From: Bryobacteraceae bacterium
Lineage (GTDB): Bacteria > Acidobacteriota > Terriglobia > Bryobacterales > Bryobacteraceae
Direction of reading: 5' to 3'
Length of the DNA stretch: 64,000 bases
Assembly: GCA_026129905.1 (NCBI GenBank)
Contig: JAHCHE010000001.1
Location: 496,001-560,000, forward strand
Positions 43,456 to 53,240 of this stretch are shown here, one piece after another. The first letter of the stretch is position 1. Each line of letters starts with the position of its first letter. Below the pieces are notes generated by a model. The model had not been told where the DNA came from and searched no databases. It worked only from the letters and a program-made list of their open reading frames with translations. Both the position numbers and the translations under genes were made by a program.

Positions 43456-45163
43456 GGCGGCTGCTCCGCACGCTCTCCGCGACGAAAGCCGCGGCGTCGC
43501 CCGCATCGACGTCACGCACCCGGCTGGAGCGCCGCTCGAGGAACTCCACCTTGCCGCCGGCAGCCTTTTTGCCGACCGTGACGCGGTAGGGAATGCCGAT
43601 CAGGTCGGCATCCTTGAACTTGACGCCAGGGCGCTCGTCGCGGTCGTCCAGCAGGACGTCGAGGCCGAAGGAACGGCAGGCTTCGTAAATGTCGAGGGCA
43701 ACCTTCCATTGGGTGGCATCGGCCTTGTTCACGGGCGTCACCACGGCTTCAAAAGGGGCGATCGAGACCGGCAGCGCCGCGCCGTCGGCGTCGTGGAACA
43801 ACTCCATCGCGGCGCTGAGGATACGCTCGATGCCGATGCCGTAAGAGCCCATGATCACGGGGATCTCCTTTCCTTCCTCCGTGAGCACGTTCAGCCCCAT
43901 CGAATGGGAGTATTTGTAGCCGAGCTTGAAGATGTGACCGATTTCGACGGTCTTCAGCGCCTCGACCGGCGCGGCGCAATTGACGCAGGAGTCGCCGCCG
44001 GCCGCTTGGCGCAGGTCGTGGAACTCGGGACGGAAGTCCTCGCCGGGGGTCACGTTGCGGAGGTGGTAGTCATCGCGGTTGGCGCCGCAGATCATGTTCC
44101 GGCGGCCGTCTAGCGCGCGATCGGCGAGGATCCGCATGTTCATTACCCCGACCGGGCCGAGAGAACCTGCCTCCGCGCCGAACCACTCGCCGATTTCCGC
44201 CGGGTGCGCCGGGCGCAGTTCGGCGGCGCCCAGCACGCCCTGGAGCTTGGTTTCGCTCAACGCGTGGTCTCCGCGCAATAGCGCGAGCGCCGGCTTCCCG
44301 TCCGCGACCATGACCAGGCTCTTGATCTGCGAGGATTCCGGCAGACTGGTGAAGGCCGCCACCTCGGCGATGGTCTTGCGGCCGGGGGTGTGGAACTCCT
44401 CGGGCTCGAGGTTCCCTTCGGGATCGGCGGCGGCGGGAGGCGCCGGCGCGGTGACGGCCTTTTCCAGGTTGGCGGCGTAGCCGCAATTGGCGCACCGGAC
44501 CACCAGGTCCTCGCCGGCGTCGGAGACCACCATGAACTCATGCGACTGGCTGCCGCCCATGGCGCCGGAGTGGGCCTCCACCACCATGTAGTCGAGGCCG
44601 CAGCGGTCGAAAATCCGGCAGTAGGCGCGGTGATGTTTGTCGTAGGAGACGTCGAGGCCGGCTGGGTCCACGTCAAACGAATAAGAGTCTTTCATGATGA
44701 ACTGGCGGACGCGGAGGAGGCCGGACTTAGGGCGAGGCTCGTCCCGGAACTTCGTCTGGATCTGGTACCAAATCTGAGGCAACTGGCGGTAACTTCGCAA
44801 TTCGCCGCGGGCGATGCTGGTCATCACCTCTTCGTGGGTCATGCCGAGGCACAGGTCGCGGTGAAAGCGGTCCTTCAGGCGGAACATGTTGTCGCCCATC
44901 ACCTCCCAGCGCCCGGACTCCTTCCAGAGTTCGGCCGGGTTGAGGGCGGGCAGCAGCATCTCCTGGGCGCCGATGGCGTCCATCTCCTCGCGGACGATGC
45001 CAATGATCTTCAGCAGCGATCGTTGAGCCAGAAACAGGTAGCTATAGATGCCGGTAGATAGCTGGCGTATGTAGCCGGCGCGCAACAGCAACTGGTGGCT
45101 GACCACGTCCGCTTCGGCGGGCGTCTCCCGTAACGTAGGGATGAATAACTTACTCCATAACAT
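43445..45163 (-). CDS. proS: Prolyl-tRNA synthetase
   Basis: A 572-residue protein; the start is ATG 45163 ([13 protein letters not shown]), the usual ProRS opening. An in-frame ATG at 45208 would lie inside the promoter palindrome. Class II motifs are clear: motif 1 region [22 protein letters not shown], motif 2 [21 protein letters not shown], and motif 3 near [11 protein letters not shown]. An editing (YbaK-like) insertion spans about 225-400, as in the bacterial type. The C-terminal anticodon-binding domain contains [33 protein letters not shown]. It charges tRNA-Pro. It diverges from glyA across a shared palindromic promoter region. Confidence 0.97.
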   Translation of the reverse strand: MLWSKLFIPTLRETPAEADVVSHQLLLRAGYIRQLSTGIYSYLFLAQRSLLKIIGIVREEMDAIGAQEMLLPALNPAELWKESGRWEVMGDNMFRLKDRFHRDLCLGMTHEEVMTSIARGELRSYRQLPQIWYQIQTKFRDEPRPKSGLLRVRQFIMKDSYSFDVDPAGLDVSYDKHHRAYCRIFDRCGLDYMVVEAHSGAMGGSQSHEFMVVSDAGEDLVVRCANCGYAANLEKAVTAPAPPAAADPEGNLEPEEFHTPGRKTIAEVAAFTSLPESSQIKSLVMVADGKPALALLRGDHALSETKLQGVLGAAELRPAHPAEIGEWFGAEAGSLGPVGVMNMRILADRALDGRRNMICGANRDDYHLRNVTPGEDFRPEFHDLRQAAGGDSCVNCAAPVEALKTVEIGHIFKLGYKYSHSMGLNVLTEEGKEIPVIMGSYGIGIERILSAAMELFHDADGAALPVSIAPFEAVVTPVNKADATQWKVALDIYEACRSFGLDVLLDDRDERPGVKFKDADLIGIPYRVTVGKKAAGGKVEFLERRSSRVRDVDAGDAAAFVAESVRSSRHDR

Positions 45164-45195
45164 GCAGATATCTCTTGGAGGGCGGGGGTAAAGGT

Positions 45196-45225
45196 CCAAT
45201 TGTAGCATGCTAAAATTGAGTGTCA
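45196..45225. promoter_or_regulatory. Divergent proS/glyA promoter with a near-perfect palindrome
   Basis: Positions 45196-45217 form a 22-base palindrome with a single imperfect pair at each side; its core is TAGCATGCTA (45202-45211). It contains both -10 boxes. For proS (minus strand), TACAAT at 45203-45198 has GTGACA at 45225-45220 as -35, spacing 16. For glyA (plus strand), TAAAAT at 45210-45215 is preceded by TGC, an extended -10. A bound dimer would shut both genes. Confidence 0.6.
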
Positions 45226-45276
45226 CCCCCGCTCCGTGAGGGCAACCGGGCGAGGACCGGACCTGAGGTTACTTTG

Positions 45277-46572
45277 ATGGACAACAACGCACGGCTGGCG
45301 CGGCCTCTCTCGGAGGTCGACCCGGAGATTCACGATCTGATTCGTGACGAAATCGAGAGGCAGAACTCCGGGATTGAGCTGATCGCCAGCGAGAACTTCA
45401 CATCGGAAGCGGTGATGGAGGCCACCGCCAGCGTCTTGACGAACAAGTACGCGGAGGGGTACCCGGGCAGGCGGTATTACGGAGGCTGCCAGCACATCGA
45501 CGAGGTGGAAAACCTGGCGCGGGAACGGGCCAGGAAGATATTCGGCGCGGAGCACGCCAACGTGCAGCCGCATTCCGGGTCGCAGGCCAACGCCGCCGCG
45601 TACGCCGCCGCCGTCAAGCCCGGCGACACCGTGCTGGGGATGAACCTGGCGCACGGGGGTCACTTGACCCACGGGCACCACCTGAATTTCTCCGGGTTGA
45701 CCTATAAGATCGTGCCGTACGGAGTCCGGCGCGAGGACGAGCGCATCGACTATGACGAGGTGGCCGCTCTGGCCGACCAGCACCGGCCGAAGATGATCAT
45801 CGCCGGGGGGAGCGCGTATCCGCGGATCATCGACTTCAAGCGCTTCCGGGAGATTGCGGATGCGGTGGGAGCGGTTTTCCTGGTGGACATGGCGCATTTC
45901 AGCGGGTTGGTGGCGGCCGGGCTGCATCCGAATCCGTGCGAGTACGCCGACATCGTGACGTCGACCACGCACAAGACGCTACGCGGACCGCGCTCCGGGC
46001 TGATCCTTTGCCGCGAACCGTTCGCGAAGATGGTCGACCGGAGCGTGTTTCCAGGCATTCAGGGCGGCCCGCTGTGTCACGTCGTGGCGGCCAAGGCGGT
46101 CTGCTTCAAGGAAGCGATGACGCTGGAATTCGCCGCATACCAGAAGCAGGTTGTCGCCAACGCGGCGGCGCTGGCGGCCGGTCTGGCGGAGAGCGGTTGG
46201 CGCATCGTCTCGGGCGGCACGGACACCCACCTGCTCCTGGTGGACCTGTTTGTGAAGGGTCTTCGAGGCAAAGAAGCCGAAGCGGCGCTGGACCGCGCCG
46301 ACATCACGGTGAACAAAAACACCATTCCGTTCGATCAGAATCCGCCTCTGAATCCCAGTGGAATCCGGCTGGGATCGCCCGCGGTAACCACCCGAGGATT
46401 CCGGGAGGCCGAGATGCGACAGGTTGCGGCGCTGATCGCGGAAGTGCTGGACGCAATCGTGGGCGGCGAGGAGCGCCTCGACCAGGCGGTGGGCGCGGTG
46501 CGAAAGCAGGTTCAGGAACTGACCAGCCGCTTCCCGCTATACCGTTGGAAAGCCAACCACGTCCGCGCTTGA
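45277..46572 (+). CDS. glyA: Serine hydroxymethyltransferase
   Basis: A 431-residue protein from ATG 45277. PLP-binding Lys233 is in [48 protein letters not shown] and [12 protein letters not shown] are all standard GlyA segments. It converts serine and tetrahydrofolate to glycine and methylene-tetrahydrofolate in the cytoplasm. The leader (about 55 bases from the predicted start) is GC-rich with GAGGGCAACCGGGCGAGGAC text; I could not match it to a glycine, SAM, ZTP or tetrahydrofolate riboswitch. It is followed by a GT4 gene 3 bases downstream. Confidence 0.97.
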   Translation: MDNNARLARPLSEVDPEIHDLIRDEIERQNSGIELIASENFTSEAVMEATASVLTNKYAEGYPGRRYYGGCQHIDEVENLARERARKIFGAEHANVQPHSGSQANAAAYAAAVKPGDTVLGMNLAHGGHLTHGHHLNFSGLTYKIVPYGVRREDERIDYDEVAALADQHRPKMIIAGGSAYPRIIDFKRFREIADAVGAVFLVDMAHFSGLVAAGLHPNPCEYADIVTSTTHKTLRGPRSGLILCREPFAKMVDRSVFPGIQGGPLCHVVAAKAVCFKEAMTLEFAAYQKQVVANAAALAAGLAESGWRIVSGGTDTHLLLVDLFVKGLRGKEAEAALDRADITVNKNTIPFDQNPPLNPSGIRLGSPAVTTRGFREAEMRQVAALIAEVLDAIVGGEERLDQAVGAVRKQVQELTSRFPLYRWKANHVRA

Positions 46573-46575
46573 CGC

Positions 46576-47754
46576 ATGCCGGTTCGCATCGCGATCGACT
46601 GCCGCCATATCAAGGATTTCGGCGTTGGCACGTATATTCGCAATCTCACCCGGTCGCTGGCCAGGCTCGACCGCCAGGACCGCTTCCTGCTGATCGCGCA
46701 CCGCAAGGACCTGCACGATTTCGCCGGATTTCCCGAGAACTTCGAACTGGTCGCCTACGACCGTGCGGACTCGCAACTGCTCGACAACATTGCGTTCCCG
46801 CTTTTCCTGCGAGGACTCGGCGCGGACCTGTTTCACATCCCGCGCTACCAGGCGCCGTTGTGGATGCCGCGGCCTTACATCGTGACCGTGCACGATTTGA
46901 GCGACTTCGCCTATGAAGCGGTGGCGGGGTGGCGCGCCCAGACGCGCCGCCTGAAGGTTCGCAGGACGCTGCTGCGGGCGGACATGGTCATCGCGGTGTC
47001 CAGCGCCACGCGCCGGGACGTAGAGGACGTGCTGGCGGTTCCACCGGAAAAGATCCGCCGCATCTACAACGCGCCGGATCCGCGATTTATCGGCCAGGTG
47101 ACCGCGGCCGACGCGCGCGCCGCGGGTCCGAACGCCGCCGAGCGATACCGGCAGCGCATTCTCGAACGGTACCAGATTCATTACCCATTTATCCTGTACG
47201 TCGGCAATATCCGGCCCCAGAAGAACGTCCCACGGCTGGTCGAAGCCTTTGCGCTTCTGAAAGGGGAACTCGCCGGGCACCCCGCGTGGAGCGACCTGCG
47301 CCTGCTCATCATCGGCGACGAAATCTCGCGTTTCCCTTCCGTGCGCGTTTCGGTGATGCAGTCCCGGGTCGAAAACGCGGTGCGATTTCTCGGATTCGTG
47401 CCGATTGACACGCTCCGGGCGTTCTACCAGGCGGCGGCCGTGTTCGCGTTCCCGTCGTTGTACGAAGGCTTTGGGCTTCCGCCGCTTGAGGCGATGGCTT
47501 CGGGAACGCCCGTGGTCACGTCGTCGGTCAGTTCCCTGCCTGAGGTGGTCGGCGACGCGGCTGTGGTGGTGAATCCGGAGAGCGTCTTCGACATCGAGCG
47601 GGGACTTCGAGACATTCTGCTCAACGAGGACCTGCGGGAGCGTCTGATCGAGCGCGGCTATTGCCAGGTGAAGCGCTTCAGTTGGGAGCAGAATGCCGCC
47701 GATGTCCTCAAGATTTACCACTCGGTGGCGCGCCTTCGCACTACCGTCGCGTGA
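46576..47754 (+). CDS. GT4 family glycosyltransferase
   Basis: A 392-residue GT-B enzyme starting 3 bases after glyA. N-terminal RIAIDCRHIKDFGVGTYIRNL is typical of the WbaZ/mannosyltransferase-like GT4 group. FILYVGNIRPQKNVPRLVEAF opens the C-terminal domain and YEGFGLPPLEAMASGTPVV holds the E-x7-E donor site. The acceptor is unknown. It may share the glyA transcript. Its 3' end overlaps the convergent XRE gene by 14 bases. Confidence 0.9.
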   Translation: MPVRIAIDCRHIKDFGVGTYIRNLTRSLARLDRQDRFLLIAHRKDLHDFAGFPENFELVAYDRADSQLLDNIAFPLFLRGLGADLFHIPRYQAPLWMPRPYIVTVHDLSDFAYEAVAGWRAQTRRLKVRRTLLRADMVIAVSSATRRDVEDVLAVPPEKIRRIYNAPDPRFIGQVTAADARAAGPNAAERYRQRILERYQIHYPFILYVGNIRPQKNVPRLVEAFALLKGELAGHPAWSDLRLLIIGDEISRFPSVRVSVMQSRVENAVRFLGFVPIDTLRAFYQAAAVFAFPSLYEGFGLPPLEAMASGTPVVTSSVSSLPEVVGDAAVVVNPESVFDIERGLRDILLNEDLRERLIERGYCQVKRFSWEQNAADVLKIYHSVARLRTTVA

Positions 47755-48043
47755 GCCCGCCTTTCCGCCCGCGCCGCCCGGATGGGGCCTTCAACGGCGC
47801 CGGCTCCGGCGGCGGAAGATCGCCCGGATCCTCCTGGAGCAGATCCGGCACGGTCATCGACAGGCTCCGCAGGATGCGATCCGCCACCGCCGGACTGAGA
47901 ATTCTGCGCCCTTTCAACACATTATGGATATGAGGCTGTGACAAACCGACTTTTCGGGCCAGGCCGCGCTCGGTCAGACGGCCGTTGCGGACCTCCCGGT
48001 TGAGCCGGTCGCGGAATCGCAGCAGCAGGTTTTCGAAGTACAT
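47741..48043 (-). CDS. Small XRE-family transcriptional regulator
   Basis: A 100-residue protein. A Cro/CI-type helix-turn-helix spans about 22-70 (RLTERGLARKVGLSQPHIHN, then VLKGRRILSPAVADRILRSL). After MTVPDLLQ comes a tail rich in Pro, Arg and Lys. The gene faces a zinc-ribbon protein gene across 238 bases that contain a promoter with an inverted repeat, which is a likely target. The 14-base overlap with the convergent glycosyltransferase gene is at the 3' ends. Confidence 0.8.
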   Translation of the reverse strand: MYFENLLLRFRDRLNREVRNGRLTERGLARKVGLSQPHIHNVLKGRRILSPAVADRILRSLSMTVPDLLQEDPGDLPPPEPAPLKAPSGRRGRKGGLTRR

Positions 48044-48236
48044 CGCGGGTGGTTCCCCAGGGCTATTTCCCGTTGAAATAGGTCTGCTCCATTTCGGACA
48101 ATCTCATTCCTAAATCGATAACAGCCGAAAGATTCTTCTTCTCGAATCCAACGAGTTAAACCGCGCGGCATCAGCAGCTTGCCAGCGCCAGGCAATCCGC
48201 GGCGTCGAATTTCCGCGCGCGGAGGCGATTCCCGTG

Positions 48237-48277
48237 TTGACGGATTCTACCGATGCTTTACGATTGTAACGGTAGAA
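48237..48277 (+). promoter_or_regulatory. Promoter with flanking inverted repeat (candidate operator)
   Basis: TTGACG (48237-48242), 16 bases, TACGAT (48259-48264). An 8-base perfect inverted repeat, TTCTACCG (48245-48252) and CGGTAGAA (48270-48277), brackets the -10 and expected start. A regulator bound here would block the promoter. The XRE gene next door is the obvious candidate. Confidence 0.55.
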
Positions 48278-48281
48278 CACG

Positions 48282-48938
48282 ATGGCGCTCGCCGACACAA
48301 CAAAAAAAGAAAAAGGGCGCCGCGATATCCAAGACACGATTAGGACAGAAACCCGTATGGAATGGACCCGATCAGAGACACTGGCGCTTGCCTCGACTTC
48401 GTGCTCGGCCTGCCACGGCCTTGGAATCCTCTTTGGCAAAAGAGGCGGAACGAATCCCTGCAACTGCGTCCTACGAGCAATCTTTCGAGCATGCTATAAA
48501 AAGTTTCGCACGTGCGTGACCAAGGAGAAATACATGACGCGCGTGACCATGAGCTTGACCCGTGGACGCGAACGGCACTTCAATTGGAGCCGGAAGGACG
48601 AGGAGTTCATCGCCGATTTCACGCTCGTCGCCCGGCGTACGCTCGACGAAGCGGAATACCGCTTGTTCAAATTTCACTTTCTCCTCGGCGCGGACTGGCG
48701 GCTGTGCTGCCACCGGCTGAAAATGGGCCGGGGCAATTTCTTTCACGCCGTCTACCGTATCGAACAGAAGCTGGGGCGGGTGTTTCGCGAACTGGAACCG
48801 TACAGCATCTATCCAATCGATGAATACTTCGCCAGTTCCACGAGGTCGGCCGTGGCAATCGACGTGGCCCGGCTTCCGAAGGGACCGGCCCCCCTGCGCC
48901 CGCCGATGCAGCCGCAGCCGTTGCCGCTGGCCGCCTGA
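48282..48938 (+). CDS. Zinc-ribbon protein of unknown function
   Basis: A 218-residue protein if ATG 48282 is used; ATG 48357 (MEWTRSETLALAS) gives 193 residues and is also plausible. Cys41, Cys44, Cys60 and Cys62 (CSACHGLG, NPCNC) form a short zinc-ribbon-like knuckle resembling the DnaJ type. A basic linker with further Cys residues follows. Then a helical domain with a helix-turn-helix feel: DEAEYRLFKFHFLLGADWRL, CHRLKMGRGNFFHAVYRIEQ. The tail is rich in proline. It may bind nucleic acid, but I recognise no named family. It is divergent from the XRE regulator and has a strong promoter. Confidence 0.7.
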   Translation: MALADTTKKEKGRRDIQDTIRTETRMEWTRSETLALASTSCSACHGLGILFGKRGGTNPCNCVLRAIFRACYKKFRTCVTKEKYMTRVTMSLTRGRERHFNWSRKDEEFIADFTLVARRTLDEAEYRLFKFHFLLGADWRLCCHRLKMGRGNFFHAVYRIEQKLGRVFRELEPYSIYPIDEYFASSTRSAVAIDVARLPKGPAPLRPPMQPQPLPLAA

Positions 48939-49006
48939 AACCGCCGCATTGGTTTGGAATGGCCGTCCACCGGGCGCGGGCGGCCATTCGCCGTTTGATC
49001 CTTCCT

Positions 49007-49483
49007 CTACTCCCGCCGGGCCTGAAAAAACCGTTTGAGCAACTCGAGACATTCCGGCCCCAGGATTCCTTCCGTGATCTCCACCCTGTGATTGAGAATC
49101 TCCGAATCGGCAAGACGGAATTTACTGCGGACGCCGCCGAAACGCATATCCCTTGCGCCGAACACCAGGCGCCGGACCCGGGCGTGGACCAGCGCGCCGG
49201 CGCACATCGCGCATGGTTCCAGGGTGGCGTATAGCGTGGCGTCGGGCAGGCGGTAGTTTCCCAGCCGCGCGGCGGCCTCCCGCAGGGCGAGGATTTCGGC
49301 GTGCGCAGTGGGGTCAGACAGGCCGATCGGATGGTTCCATCCGCGCCCCACGACTTCCTGCCGCACGACAACCACCGCGCCGACCGGCGCCTCGCCGGCT
49401 GCGAACGCCCGCTCCGCGAGTCCGAGCGCCTCGCGCATGAAGCGCTCATCGGAGGTCGGGATCGTTCGGTCGGCCAGGGACAT
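49007..49483 (-). CDS. tadA: tRNA adenosine(34) deaminase TadA-like
   Basis: A 158-residue zinc deaminase. HAE (His61-Ala-Glu63) in DPTAHAEILALR and PCAMC (Cys91, Cys94) form the zinc site. AGEAPVGAVVVV, LYATLEPCAMCAGALVHARV and FGARDMRFGGVRS are typical of TadA. It makes inosine at the wobble position of tRNA-Arg. A guanine/cytidine deaminase cannot be fully excluded, but the text favours TadA. It stands alone on the minus strand, divergent from the ABC efflux operon. Confidence 0.9.
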   Translation of the reverse strand: MSLADRTIPTSDERFMREALGLAERAFAAGEAPVGAVVVVRQEVVGRGWNHPIGLSDPTAHAEILALREAAARLGNYRLPDATLYATLEPCAMCAGALVHARVRRLVFGARDMRFGGVRSKFRLADSEILNHRVEITEGILGPECLELLKRFFQARRE

Positions 49484-49552
49484 GGGACAGCAATTTCGAG
49501 AACTTCTGCGCCGGGCTCGCGCGTACTAACATCAGGATAAAATGAGGGAACA

Positions 49553-50710
49553 GTGTTCAAGTACCTATCGCTGATTCTGAAGAACAGCGTGCGGAGTAAA
49601 CGGCGAAGCGCGTTGACAGTGCTGAGCATCGCCGCGTCGCTGTGCCTGCTCGGGGTGCTGGGGGCTTTCTACCACGTCTTCTTTCTCGACCCGCCCACCG
49701 AGGAACAGGCGCTGCGGCTGTGGGTGCGCAACCGCATCTCGCTGGCCAATCCGCTGCCGCTGGCTTACCAGCAGCGGATCGCGGGCGCGCCCGGCGTCCG
49801 CGACGTGATGGTCTTTCAGTGGTTCGGCGGCACGTACAAAGACCGGGAAGCGAAAAATTTCTTCGCCCGTTTCGCGGTCGAGCCCGAACGCCTCTTCTCC
49901 ATCTATCCCGAGTACCGCGTGGCCGAAGACCAGAAGCTGGCCTTCCAGAGAGAGCGCACCGCCTGCATGGTGGGTCGCAAACTCGCCGACCGGCTGGGCT
50001 TCAAGCTGGGCGACCGCATCGTGCTCGAGGGGGACATCTTCCCCGTCCGCCTGGAGCTGACGGTCCGGGCGGTCTACGACTCGCCGCGCGACAACGAAAA
50101 CCTGCTGTTTCATTTCGAATACCTGAAGGAGTCGATGCCGGGCTACCGGGGCGAGATGGTCTCCAACTTCGTGATCGCTGCCCGCAGCGCGGAGGAGGTT
50201 CCTCACATCGCCGAGGCCGTCGACGCGATGTTCCGGAACTCCGCGCAACAGACCAAGACCGAAACCGAAAAAGCCTTCGAACTGAGTTTCCTCGCGTTTA
50301 TCGGAAACGTCAAAGTGTTCCTGCTGAGCGTCTGCTCGGCCATCACGTTCACCATTCTGCTGGTGTCCGGCAACACGATGGCGATGTCGGTGCGCGAGCG
50401 GGTCCGCGAAGTGGGCATTCTGAAGACGCTTGGCTTCACGCGGGGCGCGATCCTCGGCGTGATCCTGGCTGAAGCCGTCGTGATCGCGCTGCTGGGCGGC
50501 ATCATCGGCATGTTCATCGCCGCGGGCATCCTCGACCTGATGAGTCGCGCGCCGAGCATCGCCACCGACATGAGCCGCCTGACGCTTCCCCCTCTCATCT
50601 GGGGATTGTGCCTGGCAGTCTCGATTTTCGTAGGCGCCGTGAGCGCGTTCGTGCCGGCGTGGAACGCCTCGCGCCGGTCGATCGTGGAAGCTCTCCGGTT
50701 CACCGACTAG
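49553..50710 (+). CDS. ABC transporter permease, MacB/FtsX type (1)
   Basis: A 385-residue protein with a GTG start and GAGGGA just upstream. It has the FtsX/MacB plan: one N-terminal membrane helix (about 18-40), a large periplasmic MacB-like domain (about 45-235), then three C-terminal helices (about 255-280, 305-335 and 345-370). [20 protein letters not shown]-type text follows the second helix, which is the coupling segment of this class. It is the first gene of a four-gene operon with another permease, an adaptor and an ATPase. Confidence 0.9.
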   Translation: MFKYLSLILKNSVRSKRRSALTVLSIAASLCLLGVLGAFYHVFFLDPPTEEQALRLWVRNRISLANPLPLAYQQRIAGAPGVRDVMVFQWFGGTYKDREAKNFFARFAVEPERLFSIYPEYRVAEDQKLAFQRERTACMVGRKLADRLGFKLGDRIVLEGDIFPVRLELTVRAVYDSPRDNENLLFHFEYLKESMPGYRGEMVSNFVIAARSAEEVPHIAEAVDAMFRNSAQQTKTETEKAFELSFLAFIGNVKVFLLSVCSAITFTILLVSGNTMAMSVRERVREVGILKTLGFTRGAILGVILAEAVVIALLGGIIGMFIAAGILDLMSRAPSIATDMSRLTLPPLIWGLCLAVSIFVGAVSAFVPAWNASRRSIVEALRFTD

Positions 50711-50720
50711 GAGCGTCCGA

Positions 50721-51887
50721 ATGGCCATCCCGATCTCGTATAACATCCGCAACTTGACCGAACGCAAGACGACCACCGTCATGACGGCGCTCGGTATCGC
50801 GCTCACGGTGGCGGTGCTGCTGGCGGCGCTGGCTCTGGCCGAGGGGCTGCGAACCTCGCTGGCCGCCACCGGCGATCCGCTCCACGTCCTGGTGATGCGG
50901 AAAGGGGCCACTTCGGAACTGGTGAGCGTGGTGACGCGCGAGTGGTTTCAGGACGTCAGGCTGCGCGCCGGCGTCGCGCGAAACGACAAGGGCGAACCCA
51001 TGGCATCGCTGGAGATGGTGACCATCGTCATCCTGGAAGGCCCGGAAGCGCCGGCCGGCATGAACGTGAATGTGCGAGGCCTGCTCCCCATCGGGTTTGA
51101 AATGCGGAGCGACGTCAAGCTGCTGGAAGGGAGAATGTTCGAGCCGGGCCGGCGCGAAGCGGTGGTGGGCAAGGCGGTCGCGCGGCGGTACCCCGGCGCG
51201 CGGCTGGGAAGCAAAATCCAGTTCGGCCGCGGCGACTGGGAAGTGGTGGGGATCATGGACGCCGGCCGTTCGGCGGCCAACGGCGAGATTTTCGTCGATC
51301 TGAACCAGATCGCCTCGGATTACAACCGCAGCGACGCCCTGAGCGCCGCCTTGCTGCGCGCCCGCGACGAGGCCGGAGTCCAGGCCCTGATCAACGAGAT
51401 CGAGAGCGACCGGCGGCTGAACGTCACGGCGGTGACCGAGCGAAGCTACTACCAGCAGCAGACGGGCTCGGCGGCGCCTTTGCTGGCGCTGGGCACATTC
51501 GTCTCCATCATCATGGCCGTGGGCAGTTGCTTCGCCGCCATGAACACCATGTATGCCGCCGTATCGCGGCGTTCGGCGGAAATCGGAACCCTGCGCGTGC
51601 TCGGCTTCTCCCGGTTCGGGATTCTGACCAGCTTCGTGATTGAGGCGCTGTTGCTCTCGCTGCTGGGAGGCGCGCTCGGCATGCTGCTGGTGCTGCCGCT
51701 GACCAACGTCACCACCGGCATCGGAAGCTTCGTCACCTTCAGCGAGATTTCATTCAACTTCCACATCACGCCCGCGATTGCGGCGGTCGGGCTCGGATTC
51801 GCCCTGCTGGTGGGCCTGCTGGGCGGCCTGTTCCCCGCGGCTTCGGCGGCGCGAAAGGAGATCCTGGACGCTCTGCGGCAGGCGTAG
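50721..51887 (+). CDS. ABC transporter permease, MacB/FtsX type (2)
   Basis: A 388-residue permease of the same class as the gene 10 bases upstream: N-terminal helix about 20-42, periplasmic domain about 45-250, three C-terminal helices, and the coupling text [21 protein letters not shown]. The two permeases share little sequence outside these parts, so the complex is probably a heterodimer. They would act with the adaptor and ATPase to pump a substrate out of the periplasm or move lipids or lipoproteins. Confidence 0.9.
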   Translation: MAIPISYNIRNLTERKTTTVMTALGIALTVAVLLAALALAEGLRTSLAATGDPLHVLVMRKGATSELVSVVTREWFQDVRLRAGVARNDKGEPMASLEMVTIVILEGPEAPAGMNVNVRGLLPIGFEMRSDVKLLEGRMFEPGRREAVVGKAVARRYPGARLGSKIQFGRGDWEVVGIMDAGRSAANGEIFVDLNQIASDYNRSDALSAALLRARDEAGVQALINEIESDRRLNVTAVTERSYYQQQTGSAAPLLALGTFVSIIMAVGSCFAAMNTMYAAVSRRSAEIGTLRVLGFSRFGILTSFVIEALLLSLLGGALGMLLVLPLTNVTTGIGSFVTFSEISFNFHITPAIAAVGLGFALLVGLLGGLFPAASAARKEILDALRQA

Positions 51888-51890
51888 TCC

Positions 51891-53234
51891 ATGCGGACCG
51901 ACCTTCAACAACTGCGGATCGACAAGTCCAAGAAGAGTTCGGGCGGGCCGCCGAAGTGGGCCGTGCGCTGGATTCTCGCGGGCATCGCTCTGCTGCTGCT
52001 TCTGGGCGCGGGCAACCTGGCGTACCAGCGCCTGAACGCGGCCGTGGAGGTGCAGGTGGCGCGGGTGGCGCCGGCGCAGTCGTCCGCGGCCAGCGCCGGC
52101 CGCCGCGTGATCCTGAACGCCACCGGCTACATCATCGCCGCCCGCAAGATCGAACTCGCGTCCAAGGTCGTCGGACGCGTGGCCTGGATCGGCGTCGAGA
52201 AGGGCGACAAAATCGCCAAGGGCCAGCCGATTGTCCGCCTGGAAGACGACGAGTACCGGGCGCAGCTACAGCAGGCCCGCGGTAACCTGGCGACGCTTCA
52301 GGCGCGCCTGCTGGAACTGGAGAACGGCTCGCGGCCGGAGGAAATCGCCGTCGCCCGCGCGAACCTCGAGCAGGCCAAGGCCGACCTGGAGAAGGAGCGG
52401 CTGAACCTGGAGCGGACCCGGTCGCTGGCGCAAGAGGGAGTGTTCTCGAAACAGGCGCTGGACGACGCGCTGGCGCAGTACGACGCGCAGGCGGCGCGCG
52501 TCCGCTCGCTCGAACGCACCTGGGACCTGGTGCGCATCGGCCCCCGTCCGGAACAGATCGAAGCCGCCCGCGGACAGGTCGAGGAAGCCAAGGGACGCAT
52601 CGCGTTCTTCGAGAACCAGCTTTCCAACACCATCATTCGCGCGCCGGTGACCGGCACGATCCTCGAGCGGGAAGTGGAAGTCGGCGAGTACGTCACCACC
52701 AGCTTCGTGGGCGAGCGGGGCGCCAAGGGCTACGTCGTCTCCATGGCGGATCTGAATCACCTGCAAGTGGAACTGGACATCAACCAGAACGACTTCGCCA
52801 AGCTGGCCCGCGACCAGCGCGGGATCGTCACCACCGACGCCTACCCGGACCGCGAATACGAGGCGGTGATCGAAGAGATCTCGCCCGAGGCGAACCGCCA
52901 GAAGGCCACCGTCCAGGTGAAAGTGCGAATCCTCCAGCCGGACGACCACCTGCGACCTGAGATGAACGCCAGCGTCGCCTTCTACACGGAGGAGCAGGGC
53001 GCCGCGGGCGGCGCGCAGGCCCGCCCTGTCATCCACATTCCAGCCTCGGCCGTGCGAAGTAACGCCGTATTCCTGGTTCTGAACGGCCGGGCCGTCCGGC
53101 GTGAAGTGAAGACCGGCGGCGCGACCGCGCAAGGCCTGCGCATCGAAGAGGGGCTGTACGGAGGAGAGGACCTCATCCTGAATCCTCCCGCGGACCTGAA
53201 GGACAATGACAAAATCCGCGTCAAGCAAGGATAG
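51891..53234 (+). CDS. Periplasmic adaptor (HlyD/MacA family) of the ABC efflux system
   Basis: A 447-residue membrane-fusion protein. One membrane helix (about 24-45) follows a short cytoplasmic N-terminus. The barrel-sandwich opening is ILNATGYIIAARKIELASKV, then GVEKGDKIAKGQPIVRLEDD. A long alpha-hairpin coiled coil (about 120-225) has RARLLELENGSRPEEIAVAR-type text. The lipoyl half returns at TIIRAPVTGTILEREVEVGEYV, then beta-barrel and membrane-proximal domains. The hairpin suggests it can reach an outer-membrane channel, although none is encoded here. Confidence 0.92.
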   Translation: MRTDLQQLRIDKSKKSSGGPPKWAVRWILAGIALLLLLGAGNLAYQRLNAAVEVQVARVAPAQSSAASAGRRVILNATGYIIAARKIELASKVVGRVAWIGVEKGDKIAKGQPIVRLEDDEYRAQLQQARGNLATLQARLLELENGSRPEEIAVARANLEQAKADLEKERLNLERTRSLAQEGVFSKQALDDALAQYDAQAARVRSLERTWDLVRIGPRPEQIEAARGQVEEAKGRIAFFENQLSNTIIRAPVTGTILEREVEVGEYVTTSFVGERGAKGYVVSMADLNHLQVELDINQNDFAKLARDQRGIVTTDAYPDREYEAVIEEISPEANRQKATVQVKVRILQPDDHLRPEMNASVAFYTEEQGAAGGAQARPVIHIPASAVRSNAVFLVLNGRAVRREVKTGGATAQGLRIEEGLYGGEDLILNPPADLKDNDKIRVKQG

Positions 53235-53240
53235 GGGAAA

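Noticed and set aside
45218-45276. glyA leader as a riboswitch
   Set aside because: It contains GGCAACC-like text, but I could not match the conserved cores of glycine, SAM, ZTP or tetrahydrofolate aptamers, and it is short.
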